Origin: Agromyces terreus | GTDB lineage: Bacteria > Actinomycetota > Actinomycetes > Actinomycetales > Microbacteriaceae | Direction: 5' to 3' | Length of the DNA: 64,000 bases | Assembly (NCBI RefSeq): GCF_009749465.1 | Contig: NZ_WBIS01000002.1 | Coordinates: 558,001-622,000 of the forward strand | Shown here: in pieces, positions 1-7,514 of the stretch | Position numbering within the stretch: position 1 is the first letter of the stretch | How the letters are laid out: every line of letters begins with the position of its first letter | Position numbers and translations under genes: made by a program | Notes under the pieces: model-generated | Databases searched by the model: none | Seen by the model: the letters and a program-made list of their open reading frames with translations, nothing else | Told to the model about the DNA's origin: nothing

Positions 1-1281
1 TGGGCGGCGTGGATCCCGGTCTACAACGAGATGCAGGTGTTCCGCATCGGCGGCCAGCAGCCGTGGCTCGCGCTCCTGCTGTACGTGCCCCTCGTGCAGA
101 TCGTCGGCCTCGTCTTCAAGGTGTTCGCGCTGCACCGCATCAGCACGCAGAGCTGGCGCGGCGTCGGCACGACGATCCTCGGCGTGCTCCTGCCGCCCGT
201 GTGGGCGACGGTGCTCGCCGTCGGACCCTCGCCCGATCCGGAGCGGGGCCGGATGCCGCGTGGACCCGTCTCCGGCGCGATCCCGCCCGTGCAGCCCAAC
301 GGCCCCCTGGCGGCGCCCCACCCTGGCGCGGCCGAGCCCGTCGCACCCTTCGGCGCTCCTCCGGCCGGGCCGCCCGCGCCGGCGGCGCCCGGTTCTGCAC
401 CGCTGCCCGTGTGGCTGGTTCCGGGGGCCCCCGTGCCGCCGGCCCCGCCTCAGGGCGCACCACTGCCGTTCGATCCGCCGCAGGGAGCGCCCTTCGAGCC
501 GGCGCCGGCCCCGCAGCATCCGGCGCCTGCCGCGGCTGTCGCGCCCGCCGCGCCCGTGCCCGCAGAACCCGCCTCCTCGCCGTTCGCGCCCCCGTCGGCG
601 TTCGCGGCGGCGGAGCCCTCGCGGGCGCCGGGCCGCATCGAGCCGTTGCCGCCGATGCCCGGTTCGGCACCCGCGCCGGCCGCACCGCAGGGGCAGCCGC
701 CGCAGCCCGAGCCCCCGTCGTACGCGCCGGCGGCGACCGGCACCGGCCCCTTCGCAGCGCCGCCGGCCCAGGTCGCGAATCCGTACGCCGCGCCCGCGGC
801 CCCGCCGGCAGCTCAGGCGGGCGCGCAGGCGGTGGCGTCGCCCCTCGACGCGTTCGAGGTCGACGACGCGGCGACCATCGTCACGGGCGACGAGGACCCG
901 TTCGATCGCACGGTCGTCGTCGAACGCCGCCCGGCGTTCCCGTGGCGCCTCCTGCTGCCCGACGGCACGGCGCTCCAGCTCGAGGGCGCGTCCACGCTGC
1001 TCGGTCGCAATCCGCGTTCGGGCGACGGCGGGGCCCGTCCGATGGTCGTGCCCGACCCGAGCCGCACGCTCTCGAAGACCCACGCGCTCATCCGGTACGA
1101 CGGCGGGCAGTGGTGGATCACCGACCTCGACTCGACGAACGGCGTGCTGCTGGCCGACGCGGCCGGCACCGACCAGCTCATCGACGTGGGGGTGCCCGCG
1201 CCGTTCTCCGACCGGTTCGTGCTCGGCACGCTCGAGATCCGCGTCGCCGCCGACCCGCAGGCGGGAGCGGCGTACCGATGA
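1..1281 (+). CDS. FHA-domain membrane protein (5' end outside window)
   Basis: The reading frame is open from base 1, so the true start lies upstream. The visible N-terminus (starting WAAWIPVYNE) has hydrophobic segments and resembles DUF5684-type modules. A Pro/Ala-rich linker of about 200 residues follows, then a C-terminal FHA domain that would bind phosphothreonine: GRNP, SKTHALI and DLDSTNGV mark its loops. Just before the FHA domain is an acidic stretch containing DRTVVVERR (Thr codon near 910), a plausible kinase acceptor site. The stop overlaps the next start by 4 nt (ATGA), indicating translational coupling with the phosphatase. A Ser/Thr kinase is expected nearby but not seen. The FHA call is firm, the N-terminal family less so. 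Confidence 0.85.
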   Translation, partial: WAAWIPVYNEMQVFRIGGQQPWLALLLYVPLVQIVGLVFKVFALHRISTQSWRGVGTTILGVLLPPVWATVLAVGPSPDPERGRMPRGPVSGAIPPVQPNGPLAAPHPGAAEPVAPFGAPPAGPPAPAAPGSAPLPVWLVPGAPVPPAPPQGAPLPFDPPQGAPFEPAPAPQHPAPAAAVAPAAPVPAEPASSPFAPPSAFAAAEPSRAPGRIEPLPPMPGSAPAPAAPQGQPPQPEPPSYAPAATGTGPFAAPPAQVANPYAAPAAPPAAQAGAQAVASPLDAFEVDDAATIVTGDEDPFDRTVVVERRPAFPWRLLLPDGTALQLEGASTLLGRNPRSGDGGARPMVVPDPSRTLSKTHALIRYDGGQWWITDLDSTNGVLLADAAGTDQLIDVGVPAPFSDRFVLGTLEIRVAADPQAGAAYR

Positions 1282-2108
1282 CCCATCCCCGCATCCGGCT
1301 CGCGGCCGCGACGGCATCCGACGTCGGCCGCGTCCGTCGTGTCAACGAGGACTCCGCGCTCGCCGAGTGGCCGGTGTTCGTCGTCGCCGACGGCATGGGC
1401 GGGTACGAGGCGGGCGACCGGGCCAGCGCCGCGGTGATCGCCGCGTTCCGCGAGCACGTGACGGGGGCGGATGTCGCGACCGTCGGCCGGGTGCGTTCGG
1501 CGCTCGCGTCGGCCGGCGAGGGGGTGGCCGCGGTCGCCGCGGGCACCGCTCGGGGCGCCGGGAGCACGGTCGCGGGCGTCGCCCTCATCGAGGACGAGGA
1601 CGGCCCGTCCTGGTTGGTCTTCAACGTCGGCGACTCCCGCGTCTACCGGCACCACGGCATCGAGCTCGAGCAGGTCACCGTCGACCATTCGCTCGGCCAG
1701 GAGCTCGTCGAGAGCGGCGAGCTGCGGCCCGACGAGCTCGCGACGTTCTCGCGCCGCAACGTCATCACGCGTGCGATCGGCGCTCCCGACAGCACCGCCG
1801 ACAGCTGGCTGCTACCGGTCGTGAACGGCGAACGGCTGCTGATCTGCAGCGACGGCCTCACCTCCGAGGTGAGCGACGAGGGCATCCGCGCGACGCTCAC
1901 GATGAGCGGGCGTCCAGAGTCGGCGGCAGCCGCGCTCGTGCAGCGGGCGGTGCAGGCGGGCGGACGCGACAACGTCACCGTCGTGGTCGTCGACGTGATC
2001 GCCGGCGGCATCGAGGACCGGTCGGATGCCACGACCGGCATCCCCTCGGCGGCAGCGCCGGTCGAAGAGGACTCGACGACGATCCCCGTGCCCGGGAGGA
2101 ACCGATGA
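1278..2108 (+). CDS. PP2C-family Ser/Thr protein phosphatase
   Basis: A metal-dependent phosphatase of 276 residues, expected to remove phosphate from Ser/Thr in proteins modified by Hanks-type kinases. PP2C motifs appear in order: RRVNEDS near residue 20, VVADGMGGYEAGD near 36 (metal-binding Asp38 and following Gly), GDSRVYR, CSDGLTSEVSD and GRDNVTVVVVD. No membrane segment is seen, so it is cytosolic. The acidic Thr-rich C-terminal tail lies outside the catalytic fold. The start overlaps the FHA gene (ATGA) and the stop overlaps the next ATG the same way, so the three genes are one coupled unit. Its likely substrates include the FHA protein and the TVVVxR protein on either side (inference). 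Confidence 0.93.
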   Translation: MTHPRIRLAAATASDVGRVRRVNEDSALAEWPVFVVADGMGGYEAGDRASAAVIAAFREHVTGADVATVGRVRSALASAGEGVAAVAAGTARGAGSTVAGVALIEDEDGPSWLVFNVGDSRVYRHHGIELEQVTVDHSLGQELVESGELRPDELATFSRRNVITRAIGAPDSTADSWLLPVVNGERLLICSDGLTSEVSDEGIRATLTMSGRPESAAAALVQRAVQAGGRDNVTVVVVDVIAGGIEDRSDATTGIPSAAAPVEEDSTTIPVPGRNR

Positions 2109-2767
2109 CCGAGGCCGATCGCATGGTGACGGTTCCGTCCTTCGCCGACGCCGACGCCGACGCCGACGAGACCGTGCTCGTCGAGCGCGACACCGACGCC
2201 ACCGTCGTCGTGGAGCGCACCCCGCGCGAGGCGCAGGGGCACGGCCCCGACGCCGACGCCGATGCTGAAAACGGCGACGGCGACGACGCGGACGCCGATG
2301 CGACGGTCGTCGTCGCCCGCGACTCGGCACCCGTCGACGACACCGAGCCCGACACCGAGCCCGACACCGACGCCACCCGTGTCGTCGTGCGGGAGCAATC
2401 CGCGAAGCCCCCGCTGACGCATCCGGCCGAGCAGATCATGAAGACGCCGACCCGTCGCGACCGCCGGCGCCCGGCGCCGGCGCCCGTGTCCGAAGACGTG
2501 CTCCGCACCGCCGAGCCCGGCATCGGCCCCGGCCTGGCGGGCCACTACCCCGCACGCGACCTCCCGGTGGCGGCCCCGGCGCCCCTGCCCGAACTCACGG
2601 CGGGCCCGCCGCCGACCCGCGACCCGTCGACGGCCCTCCCGTCGGTCGCGCGACGCTCGCGTCGCTCGGCCGTCGTGTCGATCGCGGCGTTCGCGACGGC
2701 GTGCGCGATCACCGTGGCCGGGATCGGCGCGGTCGTCGTGGCGGCCGTGACGGGGCTGCTCGGATAG
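2105..2767 (+). CDS. Acidic, C-terminally membrane-anchored protein with repeated TVVVxR motifs
   Basis: I do not recognise a family. The 220-residue product is acidic in its first 100 residues, with Asp-Ala runs and four similar motifs at Thr23 (ETVLVER), Thr33 (ATVVVER), Thr67 (ATVVVAR) and Thr91 (ATRVVVRE). A Pro-rich stretch follows, then one transmembrane helix near residues 190-217, so most of the protein faces the cytosol. The motifs match DRTVVVERR in the FHA protein two genes upstream. Their position beside an FHA domain and a PP2C phosphatase suggests phosphothreonine docking sites (inference). The ATG overlaps the phosphatase stop by 4 nt. Confidence 0.85.
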   Translation: MTEADRMVTVPSFADADADADETVLVERDTDATVVVERTPREAQGHGPDADADAENGDGDDADADATVVVARDSAPVDDTEPDTEPDTDATRVVVREQSAKPPLTHPAEQIMKTPTRRDRRRPAPAPVSEDVLRTAEPGIGPGLAGHYPARDLPVAAPAPLPELTAGPPPTRDPSTALPSVARRSRRSAVVSIAAFATACAITVAGIGAVVVAAVTGLLG

Positions 2768-2836
2768 CACCCGGGGGCTCGGCCGTGGAAGGCCGTGCAG
2801 GCCCCGCCGGCCGCCGGCGTGATCAGGCGAACGCGA

Positions 2837-3217
2837 TCAGGCGAACAGGAACAACACGAATCCGATGAGCGGCAGCGTGCCCTGGGTGAGCGCGGCGCGC
2901 AGGTAGCCCCGCCCCGTCGTCGTGAGCACCAGCGCGGCGAGCGCCATGCAGGCGGTGCTGAAGAGCACGAGCGCCCGGCCGGCCTCGTCGACGCCGGTCC
3001 ACACCAGCACGAGCCCGATGGCGGCGCCGATGCCGAGGAACAGGTTGTAGAACCCCTGGTTGTAGGCCATCGGGCGCGTCGTGTCGGCGGCGGCCTGATC
3101 GGCGACGCCGAACCGCTTCCATGTCGACGGCCTCGTCCACCACACGCTCTCCATGAGGAAGATGTAGCCGTGCAGCAGCGCGGCGAGGGCGACGAAGACG
3201 CTGGCGATGACGAGCAT
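2837..3217 (-). CDS. DUF1304 family membrane protein
   Basis: A 126-residue integral membrane protein with four hydrophobic segments and the DUF1304 signature: HGYIFLMESVWW near the N-terminus and YNQGFYNLFLGIGA in the second segment. The molecular role of the family is not established. The ATG is preceded at 6 nt by TACGAT and has no Shine-Dalgarno, supporting this start and a leaderless mRNA; a longer in-frame extension upstream reads as antisense-like Arg/Pro sequence and is rejected. The gene converges with the signalling operon. Confidence 0.88.
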   Translation of the reverse strand: MLVIASVFVALAALLHGYIFLMESVWWTRPSTWKRFGVADQAAADTTRPMAYNQGFYNLFLGIGAAIGLVLVWTGVDEAGRALVLFSTACMALAALVLTTTGRGYLRAALTQGTLPLIGFVLFLFA

Positions 3218-3223
3218 GCGGCG

Positions 3224-3229
3224 ATCGTA
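3224..3229 (-). promoter_or_regulatory. Candidate -10 (TACGAT) of the DUF1304 gene
   Basis: TACGAT lies 6 nt before the ATG at 3217, so transcription would begin at or next to the start codon. Confidence 0.55.
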
Positions 3230-3305
3230 CCGCCGGACGCCGCCGCCGCCGGGGCGGGACGTCCGCGTCGGCGGACGCGGCGGAGCGCGCCCGTTCAGCG
3301 CCGGT

Positions 3306-4445
3306 TCAACCCGGGGCGGTCTCGGGCTCGACCGCGATCGACACGTCGGCGCCGTGGAACCGCGAGAATTCGGTGACGGATGCCTCGAGCGCGCGCTGTT
3401 CGGGCGCCGTGAACCTGCGCCACGGAACGATCCGCACCTTCGGCGCACCGGTCGCGAGGGGCGGCGCCCACCGCCCGACCATGACCCCGTCGATCATGAG
3501 TGCGTGCAGCGGGAATTCGGCGTGAAGCCCGGCGTCGCCAGGGCGGTGCAGGTACGCCCTGGGCGGCGCGTAGCCCATGATGTACTCGTCGTACGCCTGC
3601 AACAGGTCCGCCCTCGGGGCGCCCGAGGCCGCCGACCCCGAATCCGACGCATCCTCGAGCGCGCTCGCCGCGACATGATGGTCGACCCCGTCGACGTCGA
3701 CGGTGGTGATCGGCCGGCCCGCGGCATCCGCTTGCTCGACCGCATCGCTGAACGCGCGCCGAGAGTCGGTGAGCGTGAATCCCGACCACGAGGCGAAGTC
3801 GCGGTGGGTGGCGGGCCCTCGAGAGGCCAGGTAGCGGGCGGCCAGCTCGGCGAGCGCGTCGGCCCGGTCGCGCGGCTTCGACGGCGGGACCCGCTCGTCG
3901 AACGCGGCGTACGTGCGTTGCGTCCCCGCGTTCGCGCCGCTGATGACGAGGCGCTCGAGCTCGGCGAGCATCAGCACGTAGGTGAGTGGGACTCCCTTCG
4001 AGGGCAGGTCTCGTTCCGCCAGCGCGCCCGCCAGTTCGGCCCTCGTACGGTGGCCGACGGCGACCGCCGCGACGACGACGTAGAGCGCACGCGTCGCGAC
4101 ATCGCCCTCGACCCCGGTCGATCGATACATCGACCCGTTCGCGCGGTGCACGCGCTCGGCCGACAGTTCGAGCACCCAGCGGGCGTCATCGGGGTGCAGG
4201 AAGTGCCACGTCGGGCGCAGCACGTGCGTGCGGAGGATCCGGCCCGCGTCGAGGTCCGCGCGTGTGCTCGCGGCATCCGGTCGATCCTCGACGGGGATGC
4301 GCTGCGCGAGCCCCCATTGCGCGGGGACGAACTCCTGTGCCTGCACGGCCCCGAACCGCTGTACCGATTCGGGCGCGGAGGCATCGGGCGGCTGCCGCAA
4401 TCCCTGCACCCGGAGGCGCAGGTCGCGCAGCGCCGCGAGGTCCAC
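3306..4445 (-). CDS. Winged-helix DNA-binding protein, AlkZ/YcaQ-like (HTH_42)
   Basis: The 379-residue protein belongs to the winged-helix family that includes the DNA glycosylases AlkZ and YcaQ. The family's QxQ element is visible as FGAVQAQEFVPAQWGLAQR near residue 37; in AlkZ these Gln residues act in base excision. LRPTWHFLHPDD near residue 90 and the C-terminal YDEYIMGY block are also typical. Whether this member excises alkylated or crosslinked bases is unknown; many actinobacterial paralogues are uncharacterised. GTG at 4445 is chosen because it lies 2 nt after the stop of the ABC permease on the same strand, implying coupled translation at the end of an exporter operon. Confidence 0.82.
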   Translation of the reverse strand: MDLAALRDLRLRVQGLRQPPDASAPESVQRFGAVQAQEFVPAQWGLAQRIPVEDRPDAASTRADLDAGRILRTHVLRPTWHFLHPDDARWVLELSAERVHRANGSMYRSTGVEGDVATRALYVVVAAVAVGHRTRAELAGALAERDLPSKGVPLTYVLMLAELERLVISGANAGTQRTYAAFDERVPPSKPRDRADALAELAARYLASRGPATHRDFASWSGFTLTDSRRAFSDAVEQADAAGRPITTVDVDGVDHHVAASALEDASDSGSAASGAPRADLLQAYDEYIMGYAPPRAYLHRPGDAGLHAEFPLHALMIDGVMVGRWAPPLATGAPKVRIVPWRRFTAPEQRALEASVTEFSRFHGADVSIAVEPETAPG

Positions 4446-4447
4446 CG

Positions 4448-5278
4448 TTACGAGACGTCGCGGCGCCAGGTCGTCGCGCCGCCGATGAGCGTCGTGACGA
4501 CGCCGATGCCGAGCAGCACGAGGCCGCCCTGCCACCACTCGAGCATGGTCGCCGAGCCGCCGGCCGACGCCACGCTGTAGAAGGACGCGCCGACGAGCGC
4601 GTCGCTCGCTGCGCCGGGCAGGAACTGGCCGATCTTCGCGGTGACGTCGTTGAACGAGGCGGCCAGCCGCAGGATCGGCTCGACGAACTGCGTGAACGCG
4701 ATCACGATGACGATCGCCGCGACCTGGTTCGGCACGAGCGAGCCGAGCCCGACGCCGATGGTGCCCCAGAGCGCCATGGCGAGCACGCCCCGCCCGATCA
4801 TGGCCCACGTGTCGGAGGAGTCGAGTGCGGTGTCGATGCCGAAGCCCGCGAGCGCTCCGGCGCCCGCGCCGACGGAGGTCGCGAACGCGGCGACGCCGAG
4901 ACCGGCGCCGAGCAGCAGCTGCGAGAGGAACTTCGCGCTCAGCACGGTCGTGCGGTGCGGCTCGGCGAGGAAGGTGGGCGTGAGCGTCTTGTGCCGGAAC
5001 TCCGTGGTGACCGCGAGCGCTCCGAGGAGCACCGGGAACACGTATCCGACCGATGAGGCGAAGCTGTAGACGAGCGGGGCGAGCCCCTCGGTCGGCAGCC
5101 CCGTCGCCGAGGAGGAGTCGGCCGCGGCATCCGGGTTGTCGAGCGCCCAGCCGAAGAACGCGCCGAGGCCGCCCGCGAGGAACGCGACGTAGACGACGAG
5201 CAGCAGGGTGAGCAGCCACCACGTGCGGGTGGTGAAGACCTTCTGGAACTCGGAGCCGAGTGCGCGGATCATGCCCAT
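4448..5278 (-). CDS. ABC-2 type exporter permease subunit
   Basis: A 276-residue membrane protein with about six hydrophobic segments and the ABC-2 layout: an N-terminal cytosolic start (LGSEFQKVFTTRTWW) leading into the first helix, a short extracytoplasmic loop, and the cytosolic TTEFRHKTLTPTFL element after the second helix that couples to the ATPase. It would pair with the ATPase encoded immediately upstream; the ATG overlaps that stop codon (ATGA). The substrate cannot be read from the sequence. Related pairs export drugs, peptides or lipids. Confidence 0.88.
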   Translation of the reverse strand: MGMIRALGSEFQKVFTTRTWWLLTLLLVVYVAFLAGGLGAFFGWALDNPDAAADSSSATGLPTEGLAPLVYSFASSVGYVFPVLLGALAVTTEFRHKTLTPTFLAEPHRTTVLSAKFLSQLLLGAGLGVAAFATSVGAGAGALAGFGIDTALDSSDTWAMIGRGVLAMALWGTIGVGLGSLVPNQVAAIVIVIAFTQFVEPILRLAASFNDVTAKIGQFLPGAASDALVGASFYSVASAGGSATMLEWWQGGLVLLGIGVVTTLIGGATTWRRDVS

Positions 5279-6351
5279 CACTCCTTGGCTCCGTCGGCGG
5301 GCGGTGACTCGCGGTCGTCGGGCGGCGCCGGTTCTGCGGCATCCGTCGGTGCTGCGGCATCCGTCGGTGCTGCGGCATCCGCTGCTTCGTCGGGCGCGGC
5401 GGATGCCTCGGGCGCACCGGATGCCTCGGGCGGGCCCGGCTCGGCGATCTCGACGTGGTCGACCTCGCCGTTCACGAGGGCGAGGAAGGACTCCTCGAGC
5501 CCCGACTTGAGCCGGTGCAGCGACTTCAGCTCGACCCCGCCGACGAACGCGGCGTGCCCGACGAGGCCGGGATCGGGCTCGGCGACGATGAAGCCATTGC
5601 GCCCCTCGGTGTACTCGAGGCCCGCCTGCGCGAGGGCGGCGGCGAGCCTCGGACGATCGGGGGAGTCGGCGATCGTGCGCGGCGCGGACTCGAGTTCGAG
5701 GCTCGAGAGCGTGCCCGTCTTCGCGAGCCGGCCGCGGGAGATGATCACCACGTCGTCGACGCTCTGCTGCACCTCGCTCAGCAGGTGGGAGCTGACGAGC
5801 ACGGTGCGTCCGTCTTGGGCGAGCCGCTGCAGGAACAGCCGGATCCACTTGATGCCCTCGGGGTCGAGGCCGTTGATCGGCTCGTCGAGCACGAACACCG
5901 ACGGGTCGCCGAGCAGCGTGAACGCGAGGGCGAGGCGCTGGCGCATGCCGAGCGAGTAGCCGCCGACACGGCGGTCGGCGAACTCGGTGAGGCCGACCTG
6001 CTCGAGCACGACGGGCACGCGCGAGGCGGCGATGCCCGCGGCGGTCGCCGTGACCCTGAGGTGGTTGCGCGCGGTGCGGCCCGGGTGGAAGCTCGCGTCG
6101 AGCGCGGCGCCGACGGTCTCGAGCGGCCGCTTCAACGCGTGATACGGGGTGCCGCCGAACGTGGCCGTGCCGCTCGAGGCCTTCACGAGCCCGAGCAGCA
6201 CGCGCAGCGTCGTCGTCTTGCCGGCGCCGTTCGGGCCCAGGAACCCGGTGACCCGACCCGGTTGCACGGTGAAGCTGAGATCCTCGACGGCGGTGACGCT
6301 GCCGAAGTGCTTGCTGAGCCCCGTGATCTCGATGGGGATGCCGCTGTTCAT
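5278..6351 (-). CDS. ABC transporter ATP-binding subunit
   Basis: The nucleotide-binding subunit for the adjacent permease, 357 residues. The Walker A motif GPNGAGKTTT is near residue 39, the signature motif YSLGMRQRLALA near 134, and Walker B VFVLDEPINGLDPEG near 156, followed by SSHLLSEVQ (switch His). The core ends near residue 230; the C-terminal extension contains an Ala/Pro-rich tail after residue 310 that is probably disordered. The start is supported by a purine-rich site (GAGGAGAGCGC) directly before the ATG. This and the permease form a BcrA/DrrA-type exporter of unknown substrate. Confidence 0.93.
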   Translation of the reverse strand: MNSGIPIEITGLSKHFGSVTAVEDLSFTVQPGRVTGFLGPNGAGKTTTLRVLLGLVKASSGTATFGGTPYHALKRPLETVGAALDASFHPGRTARNHLRVTATAAGIAASRVPVVLEQVGLTEFADRRVGGYSLGMRQRLALAFTLLGDPSVFVLDEPINGLDPEGIKWIRLFLQRLAQDGRTVLVSSHLLSEVQQSVDDVVIISRGRLAKTGTLSSLELESAPRTIADSPDRPRLAAALAQAGLEYTEGRNGFIVAEPDPGLVGHAAFVGGVELKSLHRLKSGLEESFLALVNGEVDHVEIAEPGPPEASGAPEASAAPDEAADAAAPTDAAAPTDAAEPAPPDDRESPPADGAKE

Positions 6352-6538
6352 GCGCTCTCCTCGTCAGCCGGGGGCGTACGAGCCGCACCTGGCCGCACCC
6401 CCGCACGGCCCGGCGACCGGTCGCCTCACGATCACCCTAGCGAGGGAGGGCGGCGCGAGGCATCCGTCGCGCGGGGGATTCGCCAGATCGGCAGTTCCTG
6501 CGCTGACCGGCCGATTCGTCGACGGATGCCCCGTGGCG

Positions 6539-7312
6539 TCAGTTCAGCGGCCGGATGCCCTCGGGCAGCACGCCGCCGTCGTAGAGGCTCGTCGCGAGGT
6601 CCTGCAGGGCGCCGAGCGCGACGCGCTGCGTGGTGGGGCCGTACGAGACGCGGGCGACGCCGAGCTCCTGAAGACGCGCGGGCGCGGGCACGCCGGGCAG
6701 GCCGATGACGCTCACGCGCAGCTCGCCGATGCCCGCGACGAGCTCGGCCACGACGTCGTCGCCGAACATCCCGGGCACGAACACGCAGGTCGCACCGGCG
6801 TCGAGGAACGCGCGGCCGCGCTCGATCGCGTCGGCGACGTTGACCTCGAGCGGGCGCCCGCGTCCGTGCACGAAGGCGTCGGTGCGGGCGTTGAGCGCGA
6901 ACGGCACGCCCTCGGCGTCGGCCGCGGCGACGGCCGCGCGCACGGCCGCGACGGCCTCGTCGAGCGGCTTCAACTGGTCTTCGAGGTTGGCGCCCGCGAC
7001 GCCCTCGCCGATGGCGCGGCGGATGGTCTCGCCGGCGTCGCCGTAGCCGGCCTCGAGGTCGGCGCTCACGGGCACGTCGACGCCTCGGGCGATGCGACCG
7101 ACCATGTCGAGCATCAGGTCGAGCGGGATCTGCTCGCCGTCGGGGTAGCCGTAGGTCGCGGCGATCGAGTGGCTGGCGGTCGCGAGGGCCCGCGTGCCGG
7201 GCAGGGCGGCGACGGCGGTCGCGGACACGACGTCCCACACGTTCACCACCTGGAGCAGTTCGGGTGCGGTGTGCAGGCGGCGGAGCTCGGCGGCGTGTTC
7301 GGCGGTGGTCAT
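6539..7312 (-). CDS. Isocitrate lyase/PEP mutase superfamily enzyme (short form)
   Basis: A 257-residue TIM-barrel enzyme of the PEP mutase/isocitrate lyase superfamily. Diagnostic stretches are VVNVWDVVSATAV near residue 21, ADLEAGYG (metal-binding acidic pair), ANLEDQ and ALNARTDAF. The active-site loop K[KR]CGH of true methylisocitrate and isocitrate lyases is absent: ANLEDQ runs straight into LKPLDEAV. It is therefore unlikely to be PrpB, and its substrate is unknown; carbon-carbon or phosphonate lyase chemistry on a 2-oxo acid derivative is the family norm. The ATG has TACGCT 6 nt upstream. Confidence 0.85.
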   Translation of the reverse strand: MTTAEHAAELRRLHTAPELLQVVNVWDVVSATAVAALPGTRALATASHSIAATYGYPDGEQIPLDLMLDMVGRIARGVDVPVSADLEAGYGDAGETIRRAIGEGVAGANLEDQLKPLDEAVAAVRAAVAAADAEGVPFALNARTDAFVHGRGRPLEVNVADAIERGRAFLDAGATCVFVPGMFGDDVVAELVAGIGELRVSVIGLPGVPAPARLQELGVARVSYGPTTQRVALGALQDLATSLYDGGVLPEGIRPLN

Positions 7313-7318
7313 CCCTCC

Positions 7319-7324
7319 AGCGTA
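7319..7324 (-). promoter_or_regulatory. Candidate -10 (TACGCT) of the PEP mutase-like gene
   Basis: TACGCT is separated from the ATG at 7312 by GGAGGG (6 nt); either a leaderless start or an unusually tight Shine-Dalgarno. Confidence 0.5.
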
Positions 7325-7338
7325 TGGCCGTCGCCGCC

Positions 7339-7485
7339 GGTCGAGGAGCGAAGCGTCTCGAGACCCGACGCCGGTCGAGGAGCGAAGCGTCTCGAGATCC
7401 GACGCTGGTCTCGAGACGGCGCTGGCGCGCCTCCTCGACCGGCGACGCTGGTTCCGCCGGTCGAGGAGCGAAGCGTCTCGAGACC
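7339..7485. repeat. Palindromic repeat cluster A (4 units)
   Basis: Three 27-bp units of the short type (GGTCGAGGAGCG...TCTCGAGACC; 7339-7365, 7373-7399 with one change, 7459-7485) and one 34-bp long-type unit with GGCGCTGGCGCGCC core (7407-7440, opposite orientation). This cluster lies between two divergent starts, unlike most others, so the promoters are squeezed to its edges. Confidence 0.9.
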
Positions 7486-7502
7486 CGACGCCGGCCCGCC
7501 GA

Positions 7503-7508
7503 TACGAT
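7503..7508 (+). promoter_or_regulatory. Candidate -10 (TACGAT) of the LssY_C gene
   Basis: TACGAT lies 6 nt before the ATG at 7515; no Shine-Dalgarno is present. Confidence 0.6.
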
Positions 7509-7514
7509 GCACTC

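Noticed and set aside
2768-2836. Strong terminator between the signalling operon and DUF1304 gene
   Set aside because: Only short GGCCGTG repeats and a duplicated GATCAGGCGAAC; no clear stem with a T-run.
6539-7312. Methylisocitrate lyase (prpB)
   Set aside because: Shorter than PrpB and lacks the K[KR]CGH active-site loop.
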